Shown: piece by piece, positions 53,412 through 62,081 of the stretch
Position numbering within the stretch: position 1 is the stretch's first letter
How the letters are laid out: each line of letters opens with the position of its first letter
Origin: an uncultured Bacteroidia bacterium
GTDB taxonomy: Bacteria; Bacteroidota; Bacteroidia; Bacteroidales; ML635J-15
DNA: 64,000 nt
Direction: 5' to 3'
Assembly: GCA_902776565.1 (NCBI GenBank)
Contig: CACYQN010000010.1
Location: 1-64,000 of the forward strand
Notes under the pieces: generated by a model
What the model was told of the DNA's origin: nothing
Seen by the model: the letters and a program-made list of their open reading frames with translations, nothing else
Database searches by the model: none
Position numbers and translations under genes: made by a program

Positions 53412-53897
53412 ATGGTTGAAATAAGAGATTTTAACGTAGCCGATACCGAATGTGTAGTTGCCATTGCCGACAAGCAACTTGGCGAAGGCTATATCACTGC
53501 CGATGATTTTGTCGGAAAGAAAGTCATTGTGGCTGAGGAGGCTGACGAAAATAATGTCGTTGGATTTTGTATTGCATACATTGATTCTGAAGATGGAAAG
53601 GCGTATGTGAAGACTGTTGCTGTTGCGCAAGAGTATTCGGGAAGGGGCATTGGTACGGCTTTGGTGGCTAAGGCTGTGGATTATTTGAAAGGTCTTGGTG
53701 CAGAGCAAATTTTTTCTCCTTTGTGGAAGCACGACGGGGTTGTGAATTCCGATGTCATTTTTCGGAGGAATGGTTTTGTCCCCGAGCGCGAAATTCCTGA
53801 CTATTGGCTGAATGACAGCATAGAGAAGGGTTATTCGTGTCCTGTATGCGGAAAAGTGTGCCATTGCGTGTGTGTGATGTATGGGCTGAAAGGCTAA
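53412..53897 (+). CDS. GNAT acetyltransferase with Cys-rich tail
   Basis: 161 residues from the ATG at 53412, chosen because it starts the conserved beta1 strand (MVEIRDFNVADTE) and lies just after the -7 box. The acetyl-CoA loop QEYSGRGIGTALV (~79-91) matches the GNAT Q/RxxGxG/A motif. The last ~25 residues (CPVCGKVCHCVC) could bind zinc, an addition not usual in short GNATs. Substrate unknown. Confidence 0.85.
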   Translation: MVEIRDFNVADTECVVAIADKQLGEGYITADDFVGKKVIVAEEADENNVVGFCIAYIDSEDGKAYVKTVAVAQEYSGRGIGTALVAKAVDYLKGLGAEQIFSPLWKHDGVVNSDVIFRRNGFVPEREIPDYWLNDSIEKGYSCPVCGKVCHCVCVMYGLKG

Positions 53898-53931
53898 AAG
53901 GCTCGAAGGCTAATAGGCTGACAGCCAATTT

Positions 53932-54010
53932 CAAACAACCTCAAACCATTTCAAACAACCTCAAACAACCTCAAACCATTTCAAACAACCTCAAAACAAC
54001 CTCAACCCAA
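53932..54010. repeat. CAAACAACCT / CAAACCATTT tandem repeats
   Basis: Irregular 10- to 20-bp units (TTTCAAACAACCTCAAAC) repeated about six times after AGGCTAA-type modules. No regular spacers, so not CRISPR. Confidence 0.7.
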
Positions 54011-54051
54011 AAGGGCTCGCAGGCTGACAGTCGTACAGACCAAAGACACGA

Positions 54052-54085
54052 AAAAAGCATTAAGAATGACCTTAATGCTTTTTTA
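54052..54085 (+). terminator. terminator hairpin (GNAT side)
   Basis: AAAAGCATTAAG/CTTAATGCTTTT around AATGAC with a T-run on the plus strand. Confidence 0.75.
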
Positions 54086-54101
54086 TATTAGCCTGCAAGA
54101 C

Positions 54102-54130
54102 AAAAAAAGGATGCGCAAGCATCCTTTTTT
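54102..54130 (-). terminator. terminator of rpsA
   Basis: AAAAAGGATGC/GCATCCTTTTT with a 4-nt loop and T-runs both ways, 19 bp beyond the rpsA stop. Confidence 0.9.
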
Positions 54131-54148
54131 AATTATAATAGTTACCTA

Positions 54149-55930
54149 TTATTTCTGGTTCTTTTCCTGCTGGAGAAGTTCTTCCTTCAAAGCTGCGAGG
54201 TCGGTAACGTCACCGATAGTGGTCTTTTCCATCTTGTCGGCTGGTTTTGCCTTCTTAGCCTTGCTTTCCTTCTTCTTTTCATCGTCAGCGGGCTTGTTCA
54301 GGTCTTCGAAAGTTCTCGAGTGCGAAACAAAGATTTTCTTGTTTTCCTTGTTGAATTCGATAACCTTGAACGGGAGCTTTTCGTCAATCTTAGCTGGAGT
54401 ACCGTCTTCCTTGATGAGGTGACGTGGAGTTGCGAAACCTTCAACGCCGTAAGGCAATGCGATAATCGAACCCTTGTCGCTCATTTCGACGATAGTACCT
54501 TCGTGGATTGAATCAACTGTGAAGATAGTTTCGAATACGTCCCAAGGATTTTCTTCAATCTGCTTGTGGCCGAGGCTCAAGCGACGGTTTTCCTTGTCGA
54601 TTTCCAATACTACAACTTCGAGTTCAGCACCAACTGAAGTGAATTCTGACGGGTGCTTAATCTTCTTGGTCCATGAAAGGTCTGAAATGTGTACCAAACC
54701 GTCAACGCCTTCTTCGAGTTCAACGAAAACGCCGAAGTTAGTGAAGTTGCGAACCTTAGCCATGTGCTTTGAACCAACTGGGTACTTCTGTTCGATTTCT
54801 TCCCATGGATCTGGATGGAGCTGCTTGATACCGAGAGACATCTTGCGTTCTTCGCGGTCGAGGGTGAGGATAACGGCTTCAACTTCGTCGCCAACCTTCA
54901 TGAATTCCTGAGCTGAACGGAGGTGCTGCGACCACGACATTTCTGATACGTGAATCAAACCTTCTACGCCCGGAGCAATCTCGATGAATGCACCGTAGTC
55001 GGCGATAACAACAACCTTACCTTTAACCTTGTCACCAACCTTGAGGTTCGGGTCGAGCGAATCCCATGGATGAGGAGTGAGCTGCTTGAGACCGAGAGCG
55101 ATGCGCTTCTTGTCGTCGTCGAAGTCGAGGATAACAACCTGAATCTTCGAATCCAACTGAACGATTTCTTCCGGATGAGTAACGCGTCCCCATGACAAGT
55201 CGGTGATGTGGATGAGACCGTCAACACCGCCCAAGTCGATAAATACACCGTAGCTGGTGATATTCTTAACAGTACCTTCGAGTACCTGACCCTTTTCGAG
55301 CTTAGAGATAATCTGCTTCTTCTGTTCTTCGAGTTCTGCCTCGATGAGAGCCTTGTGAGAAACAACTACGTTCTTGAATTCGTCGTTGATCTTCACAACC
55401 TTGAGTTCCATAGTCTTACCAACGAATACGTCGTAGTCGCGGATTGGCTTAACGTCAATCTGAGAACCTGGCAAGAATGCTTCGATTCCGAATACGTCAA
55501 CAATCATACCGCCCTTAGTACGGCACTTGATGTAACCCTTAACGATTTCGTCGTTGTTGCAAGCCTCGTTAACTCTATCCCACGACTTGAGCGACTGAGC
55601 CTTCTTGTGTGAGAGGAGCAACTGACCGTTTGCAGTTTCCATGCTTTCCACGAAAACTTCTACCTTGTCACCAACCTTGATGTCGGTTTCGTAACGGAAT
55701 TCTGCTGCGTTTATAACACCTTCCGACTTGTAGCCGATGTTAACTACAACTTCTCTCTTGTTGATAGCAACGATAGTTCCGTCAACTACGGTACCTTCCT
55801 GAATCTGGCTGAAGGTTTCACCGTATTTCTTTTCTAATTCTTCGCGGCTTACACCGTCGAAGCTGTTTTCTTTTTTGCCCAGGGCATCCCAATTGAAGTC
55901 CTCGATGGGCTGAATGTTCTTTGTTGTCAT
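54149..55930 (-). CDS. rpsA: 30S ribosomal protein S1
   Basis: 593 residues. Six S1 (OB-fold) domains are seen in order, with repeated cores such as VNIGYKSEGVIN, GGMIVDVFGIEAFLPGSQ, GVFIDLGGVDGLIHITDLSWGR, GAFIEIAPGVEGLIHVSEMSW, GVFVELEEGVDGLVHISDLSW and a last degenerate one (GSIIALPYGVEGFATPRHL). A Lys/Glu-rich tail follows. It binds mRNA on the small subunit; as Bacteroidetes leaders lack Shine-Dalgarno sequences, S1 is expected to matter for initiation here. Confidence 0.97.
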   Translation of the reverse strand: MTTKNIQPIEDFNWDALGKKENSFDGVSREELEKKYGETFSQIQEGTVVDGTIVAINKREVVVNIGYKSEGVINAAEFRYETDIKVGDKVEVFVESMETANGQLLLSHKKAQSLKSWDRVNEACNNDEIVKGYIKCRTKGGMIVDVFGIEAFLPGSQIDVKPIRDYDVFVGKTMELKVVKINDEFKNVVVSHKALIEAELEEQKKQIISKLEKGQVLEGTVKNITSYGVFIDLGGVDGLIHITDLSWGRVTHPEEIVQLDSKIQVVILDFDDDKKRIALGLKQLTPHPWDSLDPNLKVGDKVKGKVVVIADYGAFIEIAPGVEGLIHVSEMSWSQHLRSAQEFMKVGDEVEAVILTLDREERKMSLGIKQLHPDPWEEIEQKYPVGSKHMAKVRNFTNFGVFVELEEGVDGLVHISDLSWTKKIKHPSEFTSVGAELEVVVLEIDKENRRLSLGHKQIEENPWDVFETIFTVDSIHEGTIVEMSDKGSIIALPYGVEGFATPRHLIKEDGTPAKIDEKLPFKVIEFNKENKKIFVSHSRTFEDLNKPADDEKKKESKAKKAKPADKMEKTTIGDVTDLAALKEELLQQEKNQK

Positions 55931-55984
55931 TTAATTAAAAACAATTAATTTGGTTAGACATTATTTATAAAAAATTTCGAGCCG

Positions 55985-56014
55985 CAAAAGTACAACATTT
56001 TTTTGTAATTCAAA
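55985..56014 (-). promoter_or_regulatory. rpsA promoter
   Basis: Minus strand TTTG, 18 nt, TACTTTTG: both consensus elements at good spacing, 54 bp before the ATG, leaving a ~45-nt leader. Confidence 0.75.
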
Positions 56015-56040
56015 CAAATAGCGAAAAAAAAGTTTCTAAG

Positions 56041-56358
56041 TTTGAATGGCTACGCCGTTTCAATGGCTACGCCGTTTCTTGCTACGCTGTTTGAATGGCT
56101 GGTGCCGTTTCAATAGCTTCGCCGTTCTCGCTGCGCTGTTTCAATGTCTGGCGCCGTTTCAAGTTCAACGTTTAATGTTCAAAGACTGTATCGGTGCAAT
56201 GCTTTGCATCGAATGAATTTTATATGTGTTATATGTTGTTTGAGAATTTCTTTGTCGGGCAAAAAGGCTAACTGAAGACTAGCCCGTATGTCTAACAGAA
56301 GGCTAGTCAAACAGACTGCCAGACTGTAAGTCTGTTAGCCTGCAAGCCTGTTAGCCTT
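56041..56358. repeat. intergenic module array upstream of rpsA
   Basis: First half: GGCTACGCCGTTTCAATGGC-type modules (reverse of AACGGCGTAGCC). Second half: AGCCCGTATGTCTAACAGA, CAGACTGTAAGTCTGTTAGC and GCAAGCCTGTTAGCC modules. No gene between 55931 and 56358. Confidence 0.6.
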
Positions 56359-56802
56359 TTAATTATTTCCTCTTGGATAAATGTCTATAAAACCGCCATT
56401 ACCATTGTGAAGTTCACCGTTAAATCTATATTGGCAACTAGCAACTTTGCAAGGCTCTTCCCACTCTATTTTTATGTCTGTAACAGTATCTCTATATTCG
56501 GTATTTTCAATATATACAATGTAGTCGTTGAAATATTCGCCATAGCCATAGCGTTCGTGATCAATATCATTGAGTTCTAACGGAAAATGGTTGCAATTAA
56601 CAATTTCATATTTGCTTACTCCTACGACTGATGACAAATCGTTTTGCTCTGTTTTTATTATGCACACCTTTAATGTATCAGCTTCTTTTATTTCTGGGTA
56701 TCTTAATGAGACAGCAGCCAATTGGCAACCCCCGTACTTATTACAAGAAATACCTACAAAAACTAAAATCAAAATTGTAAATAATAATGCTATTTTTCTC
56801 AT
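56359..56802 (-). CDS. small lipoprotein of unknown function
   Basis: 147 residues. Lipobox VGISC (Cys20), then CNKYGGCQLAAVSL. The mature part is beta-rich with several Cys and a WEEPCKVASCQY stretch; no family is recognised. Its first codons (RKIALLFT) are nearly the same as those of the remnant at 57690, suggesting a local lipoprotein family. AT-rich like the other small genes here. Confidence 0.7.
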   Translation of the reverse strand: MRKIALLFTILILVFVGISCNKYGGCQLAAVSLRYPEIKEADTLKVCIIKTEQNDLSSVVGVSKYEIVNCNHFPLELNDIDHERYGYGEYFNDYIVYIENTEYRDTVTDIKIEWEEPCKVASCQYRFNGELHNGNGGFIDIYPRGNN

Positions 56803-56979
56803 AGATAAAATTTTAAATTAAACTTTTGCAAAGATATTAAGGGAAAGAATGGCAACCAAATTATAAATCTGATATTATACTTTTAGCATATATTTTATAT
56901 AGAGATAAAGAAACTAGCAAGCAAACAGAAAAACACCCAGACAGTCTGTTAGCCTGTTAGCCTTCAAGCCCATCGCAAA

Positions 56980-57574
56980 TTACTCCGCCAACCTCCAAGT
57001 GCAATTATTCTCCTTGTCGTAAAATTCGGTAAGTCCTTTGCCTTTTACGATAACCATATCAGAGAAATCGTCGTTCTTTGTATTTTGCAAAACAATTGTA
57101 TCGCCAAGTTTTTGTTCGTGTCCATAATCATACGGGTTTATATCTGGGAAATCGTCTTTATATGATAAGCCTGCAAGGTCTTTGTCCACGCTTTTTAAGG
57201 AAACAGATATATTGCCAATTGTCCCAATACCTTGGTTTCCCCGATTTTCATTAAGATAAAAATATATATTTAATGCCAGTTGCTCATTTTTTAAACCTAC
57301 AGACAAATCACCCCCACAGCTACATTTGCAATTTCTACTGAAACTATTAGCTTCTGATTTGTAAAAATTTATAACTTCTAGTTTTATTACAGAATCATTT
57401 TCGTTCTTGAAAGAAACTGTGCTGCCTTCTTCGTATGGTGCATATTTGCACTTCTTCGTATGGTGCATATTTGCATAGCCATTCGGGGAAAGCTGAACAA
57501 TGAATCCGACATGACTGGAATATTAATGCGGAAATAATTAGCAATGCTACTATAAATACAATATGTTTTTTCAT
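56980..57574 (-). pseudogene. lipoprotein gene out of frame through a 25-bp duplication
   Basis: An ATG at 57574 gives a lipoprotein signal (MKKHIVFIVALLII, SALIFQSC) and reads to CKYAPYEE. There a 25-bp segment (57426-57450 and 57451-57475) is present twice, shifting the frame. With one copy removed, reading continues as EEGSTVSFKNEND through to CTWRLAE at 56980, a ~190-residue lipoprotein with Cys-rich CKCSCGGD. Without removal the product ends soon after the repeat. A tandem duplication of this size can revert, so the gene may switch on and off. Confidence 0.85.
57426..57475. repeat. perfect 25-bp tandem duplication
   Basis: Unit TTCTTCGTATGGTGCATATT (first 20 of 25 bases after an initial C) occurs twice, head to tail, with no mismatch. 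25 is not a multiple of three, hence the frameshift. Confidence 0.95.
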
Positions 57575-57690
57575 AGTTTTATTAATTTTAGTGTTAATGA
57601 TTTTGATAGTGTTTTTAGTGCAATTATATAAGTTCCTGAACTCAAATCTTCTAAAGAAAAATTTGTAAATAATAATGCTATTCGTTTCAT
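57571..57690 (-). pseudogene. remnant: signal start joined to a T9SS sorting-domain end
   Basis: 39 codons. The first nine (MKRIALLFT) equal the start of a local lipoprotein; the rest (NFSLEDLSSGTYIIALKT to KLIKL) is the last strand pair of a T9SS type A sorting domain. The middle of the gene appears deleted. The stop overlaps the next gene's ATG (ATGA), which would allow coupled translation. Confidence 0.55.
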
Positions 57691-57923
57691 GATAAAAAAT
57701 TTATCATTATTTAACGCCGCAAATATAAACATAAATTTAAAACAAGACACATTTCGCGAAAAAAAACGCACATATCTGCATATTTTCTTACACAACATAC
57801 ATTATATAACATCTCATGAGTTTTGCTTCCATATCGAATAGAACTAACAGGCTAACACAAAACCACCTGGACAGACCGCCAGACCGTTAGACTGTGGGCC
57901 TGTCCGCCTTTTAGCCCTCGCTA

Positions 57924-58496
57924 TTAATGTTTAGTTTCGCTTTCGAGTTTCCAACTGCCGTCGCTATCTTCCTTGAATATATAAGTTTCCATTAGAGACT
58001 CTTTTTTGATTTTATGATGAATCCACCATGCTTGCTTTTCTATAATTTCAACATAATAGCCGTCCTCTATCTTTGGAATTAGAACAAGATTGATAGTTCC
58101 TAAATAATCTTGGAAATAATCGCATTGCAAATTTGTAATTGTGTACACATATTTTTTTGCATTGTCATCTTTGGTGACATCCCTTAAAAATTTTGTTGAA
58201 CCATTACCAGAGGTCCTTTTGAATAACACAGAGTATTTTGAAAAATCAATAGGAGAACCGTCCGAATTTACTATGCCGAATATATTATTTTCATCGGATG
58301 TAACAACTCCGCTTCCTGTCTTCCAAGCACTAACCAATGAGTCGTTTTCGCTATTTTGTGTGGCTGTGCCGACAATAAGTCCGGTTCCTGCATCTTGTGC
58401 TGGCATATCATCGCATTTGCAATGGTTCATTTTATATTCTGTACAACCTGCTACAATTGCAGTAAAAATCATTATTGTTAATATTATCCTATTCAT
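57924..58496 (-). CDS. lipoprotein of unknown function
   Basis: 190 residues. Lipobox AIVAGC (Cys18), then a Cys/His-rich start (NHCKCDD). The mature part shows no known motif. Third member of the AT-rich block of minus-strand lipoprotein genes (56.3-58.5 kb). Confidence 0.7.
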   Translation of the reverse strand: MNRIILTIMIFTAIVAGCTEYKMNHCKCDDMPAQDAGTGLIVGTATQNSENDSLVSAWKTGSGVVTSDENNIFGIVNSDGSPIDFSKYSVLFKRTSGNGSTKFLRDVTKDDNAKKYVYTITNLQCDYFQDYLGTINLVLIPKIEDGYYVEIIEKQAWWIHHKIKKESLMETYIFKEDSDGSWKLESETKH

Positions 58497-58609
58497 AATT
58501 TTGTAAAATTTGATGATAGAATAACGAAACAGATGCTTTTTTATTGCTTTTCAACGGGTAAATTTTCTATATAGCGTATAAATAGCGGGGTAGCATAACA
58601 TAATTAAAT

Positions 58610-58655
58610 TCTTGGAGCACACCAGACTTCAAGACTCCAAGTCTGTGAAACTGTG
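58610..58655. repeat. AGACT hairpin module
   Basis: CAGACTTCAAGACTCCAAG followed by TCTG: outer CAGACTT/AAGTCTG and inner AGACT-CCA-AGTCT. Similar to the stem of the palindrome inside the RAYT gene. Confidence 0.5.
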
Positions 58656-58703
58656 ATTCGAAAAATTCTTCCGAAAGTTTGCGTCCATTCTGCATATTTT
58701 TAT

Positions 58704-58711
58704 TATCTTTG
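58704..58711 (+). promoter_or_regulatory. -7 box (TATCTTTG) of the PorE-like gene
   Basis: Exact TAnnTTTG, 19 bp before the ATG. Confidence 0.55.
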
Positions 58712-58730
58712 CTATTTATTTGCTCTTTAG

Positions 58731-60749
58731 ATGGCAAGGCGACTTTTCATATTGCTGATAATCTTGACTGTAGGATTTTTCCGCAGTTACGCCCAGTTTG
58801 ACGGTGAATTCTGTAATGACATCGACGACAAGAAACTGGTAAAGAGTTTCCAGAAGGGCGTGCAGCTGCTCAACGACGGCAAGATGAACGAAGCCGAAGT
58901 CATCTTCGCAAAGATTATCGACGAGGAGCCCGAATTTACCGAGGCTTGGGTGGCTAGTTCCGAAATCAACTACTCGAAGTACAAGAGCGCAAAAGACCCC
59001 AAAAGCCAGAACAACTACTACTCGCGCTACGTGAAATGCCTCGAAAGCGTGGCAAAGCTCTGCCCTTCGTACCAGAACTACGAAGTATGCTACACATTGG
59101 GAAAGATTTTCTTCAGCCACGACAAGCTCGACGTAGCCAAGACCTACCTGAAAACCTACATCGACAACGGCAAGAAGGGCACAAAGTACTACACCGACGC
59201 CGAAAGCACCTATCATTATATAGAGCAGTACCTAAATTTGATTGAAAATCCGGTTCCGTTCGAGCCTGTGATTGTGGAAGGCGTGTCGAGTGCATACGAC
59301 GACTACCTGCCGCTCATCTCGCCCGACGGTTCGCTGGCTCTGTTTACGAAGGCCTATATGAAAAAGGAAATAAATTCGATTTATGGCGACCGCTTTGTCG
59401 AAGAGTTTACCGTATCGAAGGCTTCCGACGACAAGGGGCTAATCTTCTCGCCGGGCGAACCGCTGCCATATCCTTTCAACTCGGGCAAAAACCAAGGTGC
59501 AGCCTCAATCTCCATCGACAACAAGACGCTTTTCATCACAATATGCGAATTCGTGAGCCGCGACTACGACAACTGCGACATCTATATGTCAACCCGCGTT
59601 GGCGACGGCTGGTCGGAACTGAAATCGCTCGGTCCTAACATCAATGGCGTTAAGACCTGGGAAAGCCAGCCCTCTATTTCGGCCGACGGCAAAACCCTCT
59701 ACTTCGCCAGCATACGCGAAAGCAACATCGGCTTCGACCCCGACAATCCAACATCCGACATCTACTATTCGACCAAGGACGAAAAGGGCAACTGGACAAA
59801 AGCCAAGAACCTCGGTTCGAAAATCAATACCCCCGGCAACGAAAAGTCGCCGTTCATACATTCCGACAGCCAGACATTGTATTTCTCTTCCGACGGTCAT
59901 CTCGGAATTGGCGGATACGACATTTTCTTCTCCAAGTTCAGGGACGGCAACTGGACAAAGCCTGTCAACATCGGCTATCCAATCAATACCAAGAACAACG
60001 ACTTGGGTTTTGTCGTCAACACTCAGGGAACCAAGGCATATTTCGCATCGAACAAACTTAACGGCAAGGGCGGATGGGACATCTACGCCATTGACCTTTA
60101 CAAGGAAGCCCGTCCCGAAAAGGTATTCCTCGTGAAAGGTCAGCTCGTGGATGACAACGGCTACGCGCTCAGCGATGCCAAGCTAGAAGTGAAAAACACC
60201 CGTACCGAAGAAGTGTCGGAAGGCGTTGTAGATGCCGAAACAGGACATTACGCAGTTGCCGTAACCGCAAAAAACGAAAACGACGATTTCCTGATGGTTG
60301 TGAAGAAGGAAGACTACAGCTTTTCATCAACATTGATTGAACCAACCGAGGAAACCTTTGAAAAACCTATTGAGGTCAACTTTGAAGTGAAGCCGATAGA
60401 AGCAGGAAAGTCGGTTCAAATCAACGACATATACTACGCAACGGCATCGTACGAGATAAACCAGAAGAGCTATGCGGTACTGAACGAGTTTGCCGAATTC
60501 CTGAAGTCGAATCCGACCGTAAAGGTTGAAATCCGCGGTCACACCGACAACATCGGCAGTGCGCAGACAAACATAACGCTGTCGAACCGCCGTGCGCAGG
60601 CAGTTTATGACTACTTATTGTCAAAAGGTGTTCCAAAGGCAAATGTAAGCTACAAGGGCTACGGTCCCAACATGCCTATTGCCGACAACCGCACCGAAGC
60701 CGGCAGAGCGAAAAACAGAAGAACGGAATTTTACATATTGTCAAAGTAA
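58731..60749 (+). CDS. porE: PorE-like OmpA-family protein (T9SS-associated)
   Basis: 672 residues. Signal peptide (~1-21), a TPR-like region (~35-160, ALL helical: GVQLLNDGKMNEAEVIF), a PD40/WD40-like propeller (~180-455; repeated SPDGSLALFTKA, SADGKTLYFASI, HSDSQTLYFSSD), a carboxypeptidase-regulatory-like domain (~460-560) and an OmpA-type peptidoglycan-binding domain (~565-672, GHTDNIGSAQTN, LSNRRAQAVYDYL). This five-part plan equals P. gingivalis PorE, which anchors the T9SS to peptidoglycan. P. gingivalis PorE is a lipoprotein; here the signal ends YAQF without a lipobox. The seven cargo proteins in this window make the assignment fitting. Confidence 0.8.
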   Translation: MARRLFILLIILTVGFFRSYAQFDGEFCNDIDDKKLVKSFQKGVQLLNDGKMNEAEVIFAKIIDEEPEFTEAWVASSEINYSKYKSAKDPKSQNNYYSRYVKCLESVAKLCPSYQNYEVCYTLGKIFFSHDKLDVAKTYLKTYIDNGKKGTKYYTDAESTYHYIEQYLNLIENPVPFEPVIVEGVSSAYDDYLPLISPDGSLALFTKAYMKKEINSIYGDRFVEEFTVSKASDDKGLIFSPGEPLPYPFNSGKNQGAASISIDNKTLFITICEFVSRDYDNCDIYMSTRVGDGWSELKSLGPNINGVKTWESQPSISADGKTLYFASIRESNIGFDPDNPTSDIYYSTKDEKGNWTKAKNLGSKINTPGNEKSPFIHSDSQTLYFSSDGHLGIGGYDIFFSKFRDGNWTKPVNIGYPINTKNNDLGFVVNTQGTKAYFASNKLNGKGGWDIYAIDLYKEARPEKVFLVKGQLVDDNGYALSDAKLEVKNTRTEEVSEGVVDAETGHYAVAVTAKNENDDFLMVVKKEDYSFSSTLIEPTEETFEKPIEVNFEVKPIEAGKSVQINDIYYATASYEINQKSYAVLNEFAEFLKSNPTVKVEIRGHTDNIGSAQTNITLSNRRAQAVYDYLLSKGVPKANVSYKGYGPNMPIADNRTEAGRAKNRRTEFYILSK

Positions 60750-60796
60750 ATCAATCCTAAATCGTCAATCGTAAATCTAAAATCGTAAATCAAATT

Positions 60797-61828
60797 ATGG
60801 AAAACAAGAAACCTGTTGAAATATCTGAACTTGGGGAATTCGGTCTCATCGACCATCTCACAAAGGACCTGACTGTCATTGATAAGAATCTTATAAAAGG
60901 CATAGGCGACGACTGTGCTGTGTTTGAATGTGGCGACATCTGCAATCTTGTTACCACCGACCTGCTCGTCGAAGGTGTTCACTTCAATTTGATTTACACA
61001 CCTCTGAAACATCTTGGATACAAGGCTGTTGCAGTAAATCTTAGCGATATTTACGCAATGAACGGCACACCTAAATATATTACGGTTTCTGTTGCAATAA
61101 GCCGCAAGTTCTCGGTGACGGCTATGGAGCAGTTGTACGAAGGCATTAAACTTGCCTGCGACCGTTTTGATGTGGAACTTATCGGTGGTGACACAACAAG
61201 TTCGCTGTCGGGACTTTTCATCAACATTACTGCCATTGGACAAGCCAAGAAGGAAGACATTGCCTACCGTAGCGGAGCAAAAAAGAACGACCTTGTCTGC
61301 GTAAGCGGTGACTTGGGCGGTGCCTACATAGGTTTGAAAGTCCTTGAGCGCGAAGCAAAACTTTATATGGACGACAAGGACACTCAGCCGGAACTCGAAG
61401 GATACGAGTATGTCATTGAACGCCAGTTGAAGCCCGAACCTCGCCGTGACATTGTTCGTGAACTCAAAAAGCGAGGAATTGTTCCCAATGCAATGATTGA
61501 CATTTCGGACGGACTATCGTCGGAATTGCTGCATATCTGCAAGGAGTCGGGCGTAGGTTGCCGTGTGTATGAGGACAAGATTCCAATTCACGAGCAGACC
61601 GAGTTTGTATCGAACAAGTTCCGTCTCGACCCAAGCCTTGCCGCAATGAATGGGGGCGAGGACTACGAATTGCTGTTCACTGTGCCGCTCGACAAGAAGG
61701 AGATTATTGAAGAAATGAACGATGTGGCAATAATCGGATATATCTGCGAAGATGCTAATTGCAGAAAGTTTGTCGCCCGTAATGGCGTCGAACTCGATTT
61801 GAAGGCGCAGGGATGGAATGCGTTTTAA
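60797..61828 (+). CDS. thiL: thiamine-monophosphate kinase
   Basis: 343 residues. Hallmarks: IKGIGDDCAVFECGD, TTDLLVEGVHFNL, AVNLSDIYAMNG, LIGGDTTSS and IDISDGLSSEL. ThiL phosphorylates TMP to the cofactor TPP. The gene starts 47 bp after the PorE-like gene on the same strand and is probably expressed with it, although the functions are unrelated. Confidence 0.95.
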   Translation: MENKKPVEISELGEFGLIDHLTKDLTVIDKNLIKGIGDDCAVFECGDICNLVTTDLLVEGVHFNLIYTPLKHLGYKAVAVNLSDIYAMNGTPKYITVSVAISRKFSVTAMEQLYEGIKLACDRFDVELIGGDTTSSLSGLFINITAIGQAKKEDIAYRSGAKKNDLVCVSGDLGGAYIGLKVLEREAKLYMDDKDTQPELEGYEYVIERQLKPEPRRDIVRELKKRGIVPNAMIDISDGLSSELLHICKESGVGCRVYEDKIPIHEQTEFVSNKFRLDPSLAAMNGGEDYELLFTVPLDKKEIIEEMNDVAIIGYICEDANCRKFVARNGVELDLKAQGWNAF

Positions 61829-62023
61829 TATGATAAGGTTTATCCGTTAAAGAAAAGGTGGCAACTCGTATCAAGTAATACTGTCTGTAGAAGTTGCATC
61901 ACAAATATGTATCTCTCACATAAGTTCACTATTTCACAGATGATGAGTGTAAGCGGACATAATATTTGCACTTCTAAAAGAATAACGATTTGATAAATTC
62001 GGAAAATGCGGAGAAAAAAATAC

Positions 62024-62051
62024 TTAATCTCCGCAAATTTGCGGAGATTAA
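62024..62051. promoter_or_regulatory. perfect 28-bp palindromic operator of the Fic gene
   Basis: TTAATCTCCGCAAA and its exact reverse complement, joined without spacer. It covers the TTTG that would act as -33 and ends 4 bp before the -7 box, so a bound dimer would block the promoter. The Fic protein has a C-terminal winged-helix and may bind it itself. Confidence 0.75.
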
Positions 62052-62055
62052 TTCG

Positions 62056-62063
62056 TATATTTG
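62056..62063 (+). promoter_or_regulatory. -7 box (TATATTTG) of the Fic gene
   Basis: Exact consensus, 18 bp before the chosen ATG. A TTG within it lies in frame with the Fic ORF, but a start inside the -7 box is implausible. Confidence 0.7.
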
Positions 62064-62081
62064 CCGCATAATTTTTTCGGT

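Noticed and set aside
53932..54010. CAAACAACCT repeats as a possible CRISPR or origin iteron array
   Set aside because: Units are irregular and have no spacers, no cas genes lie nearby and no replication genes are present.
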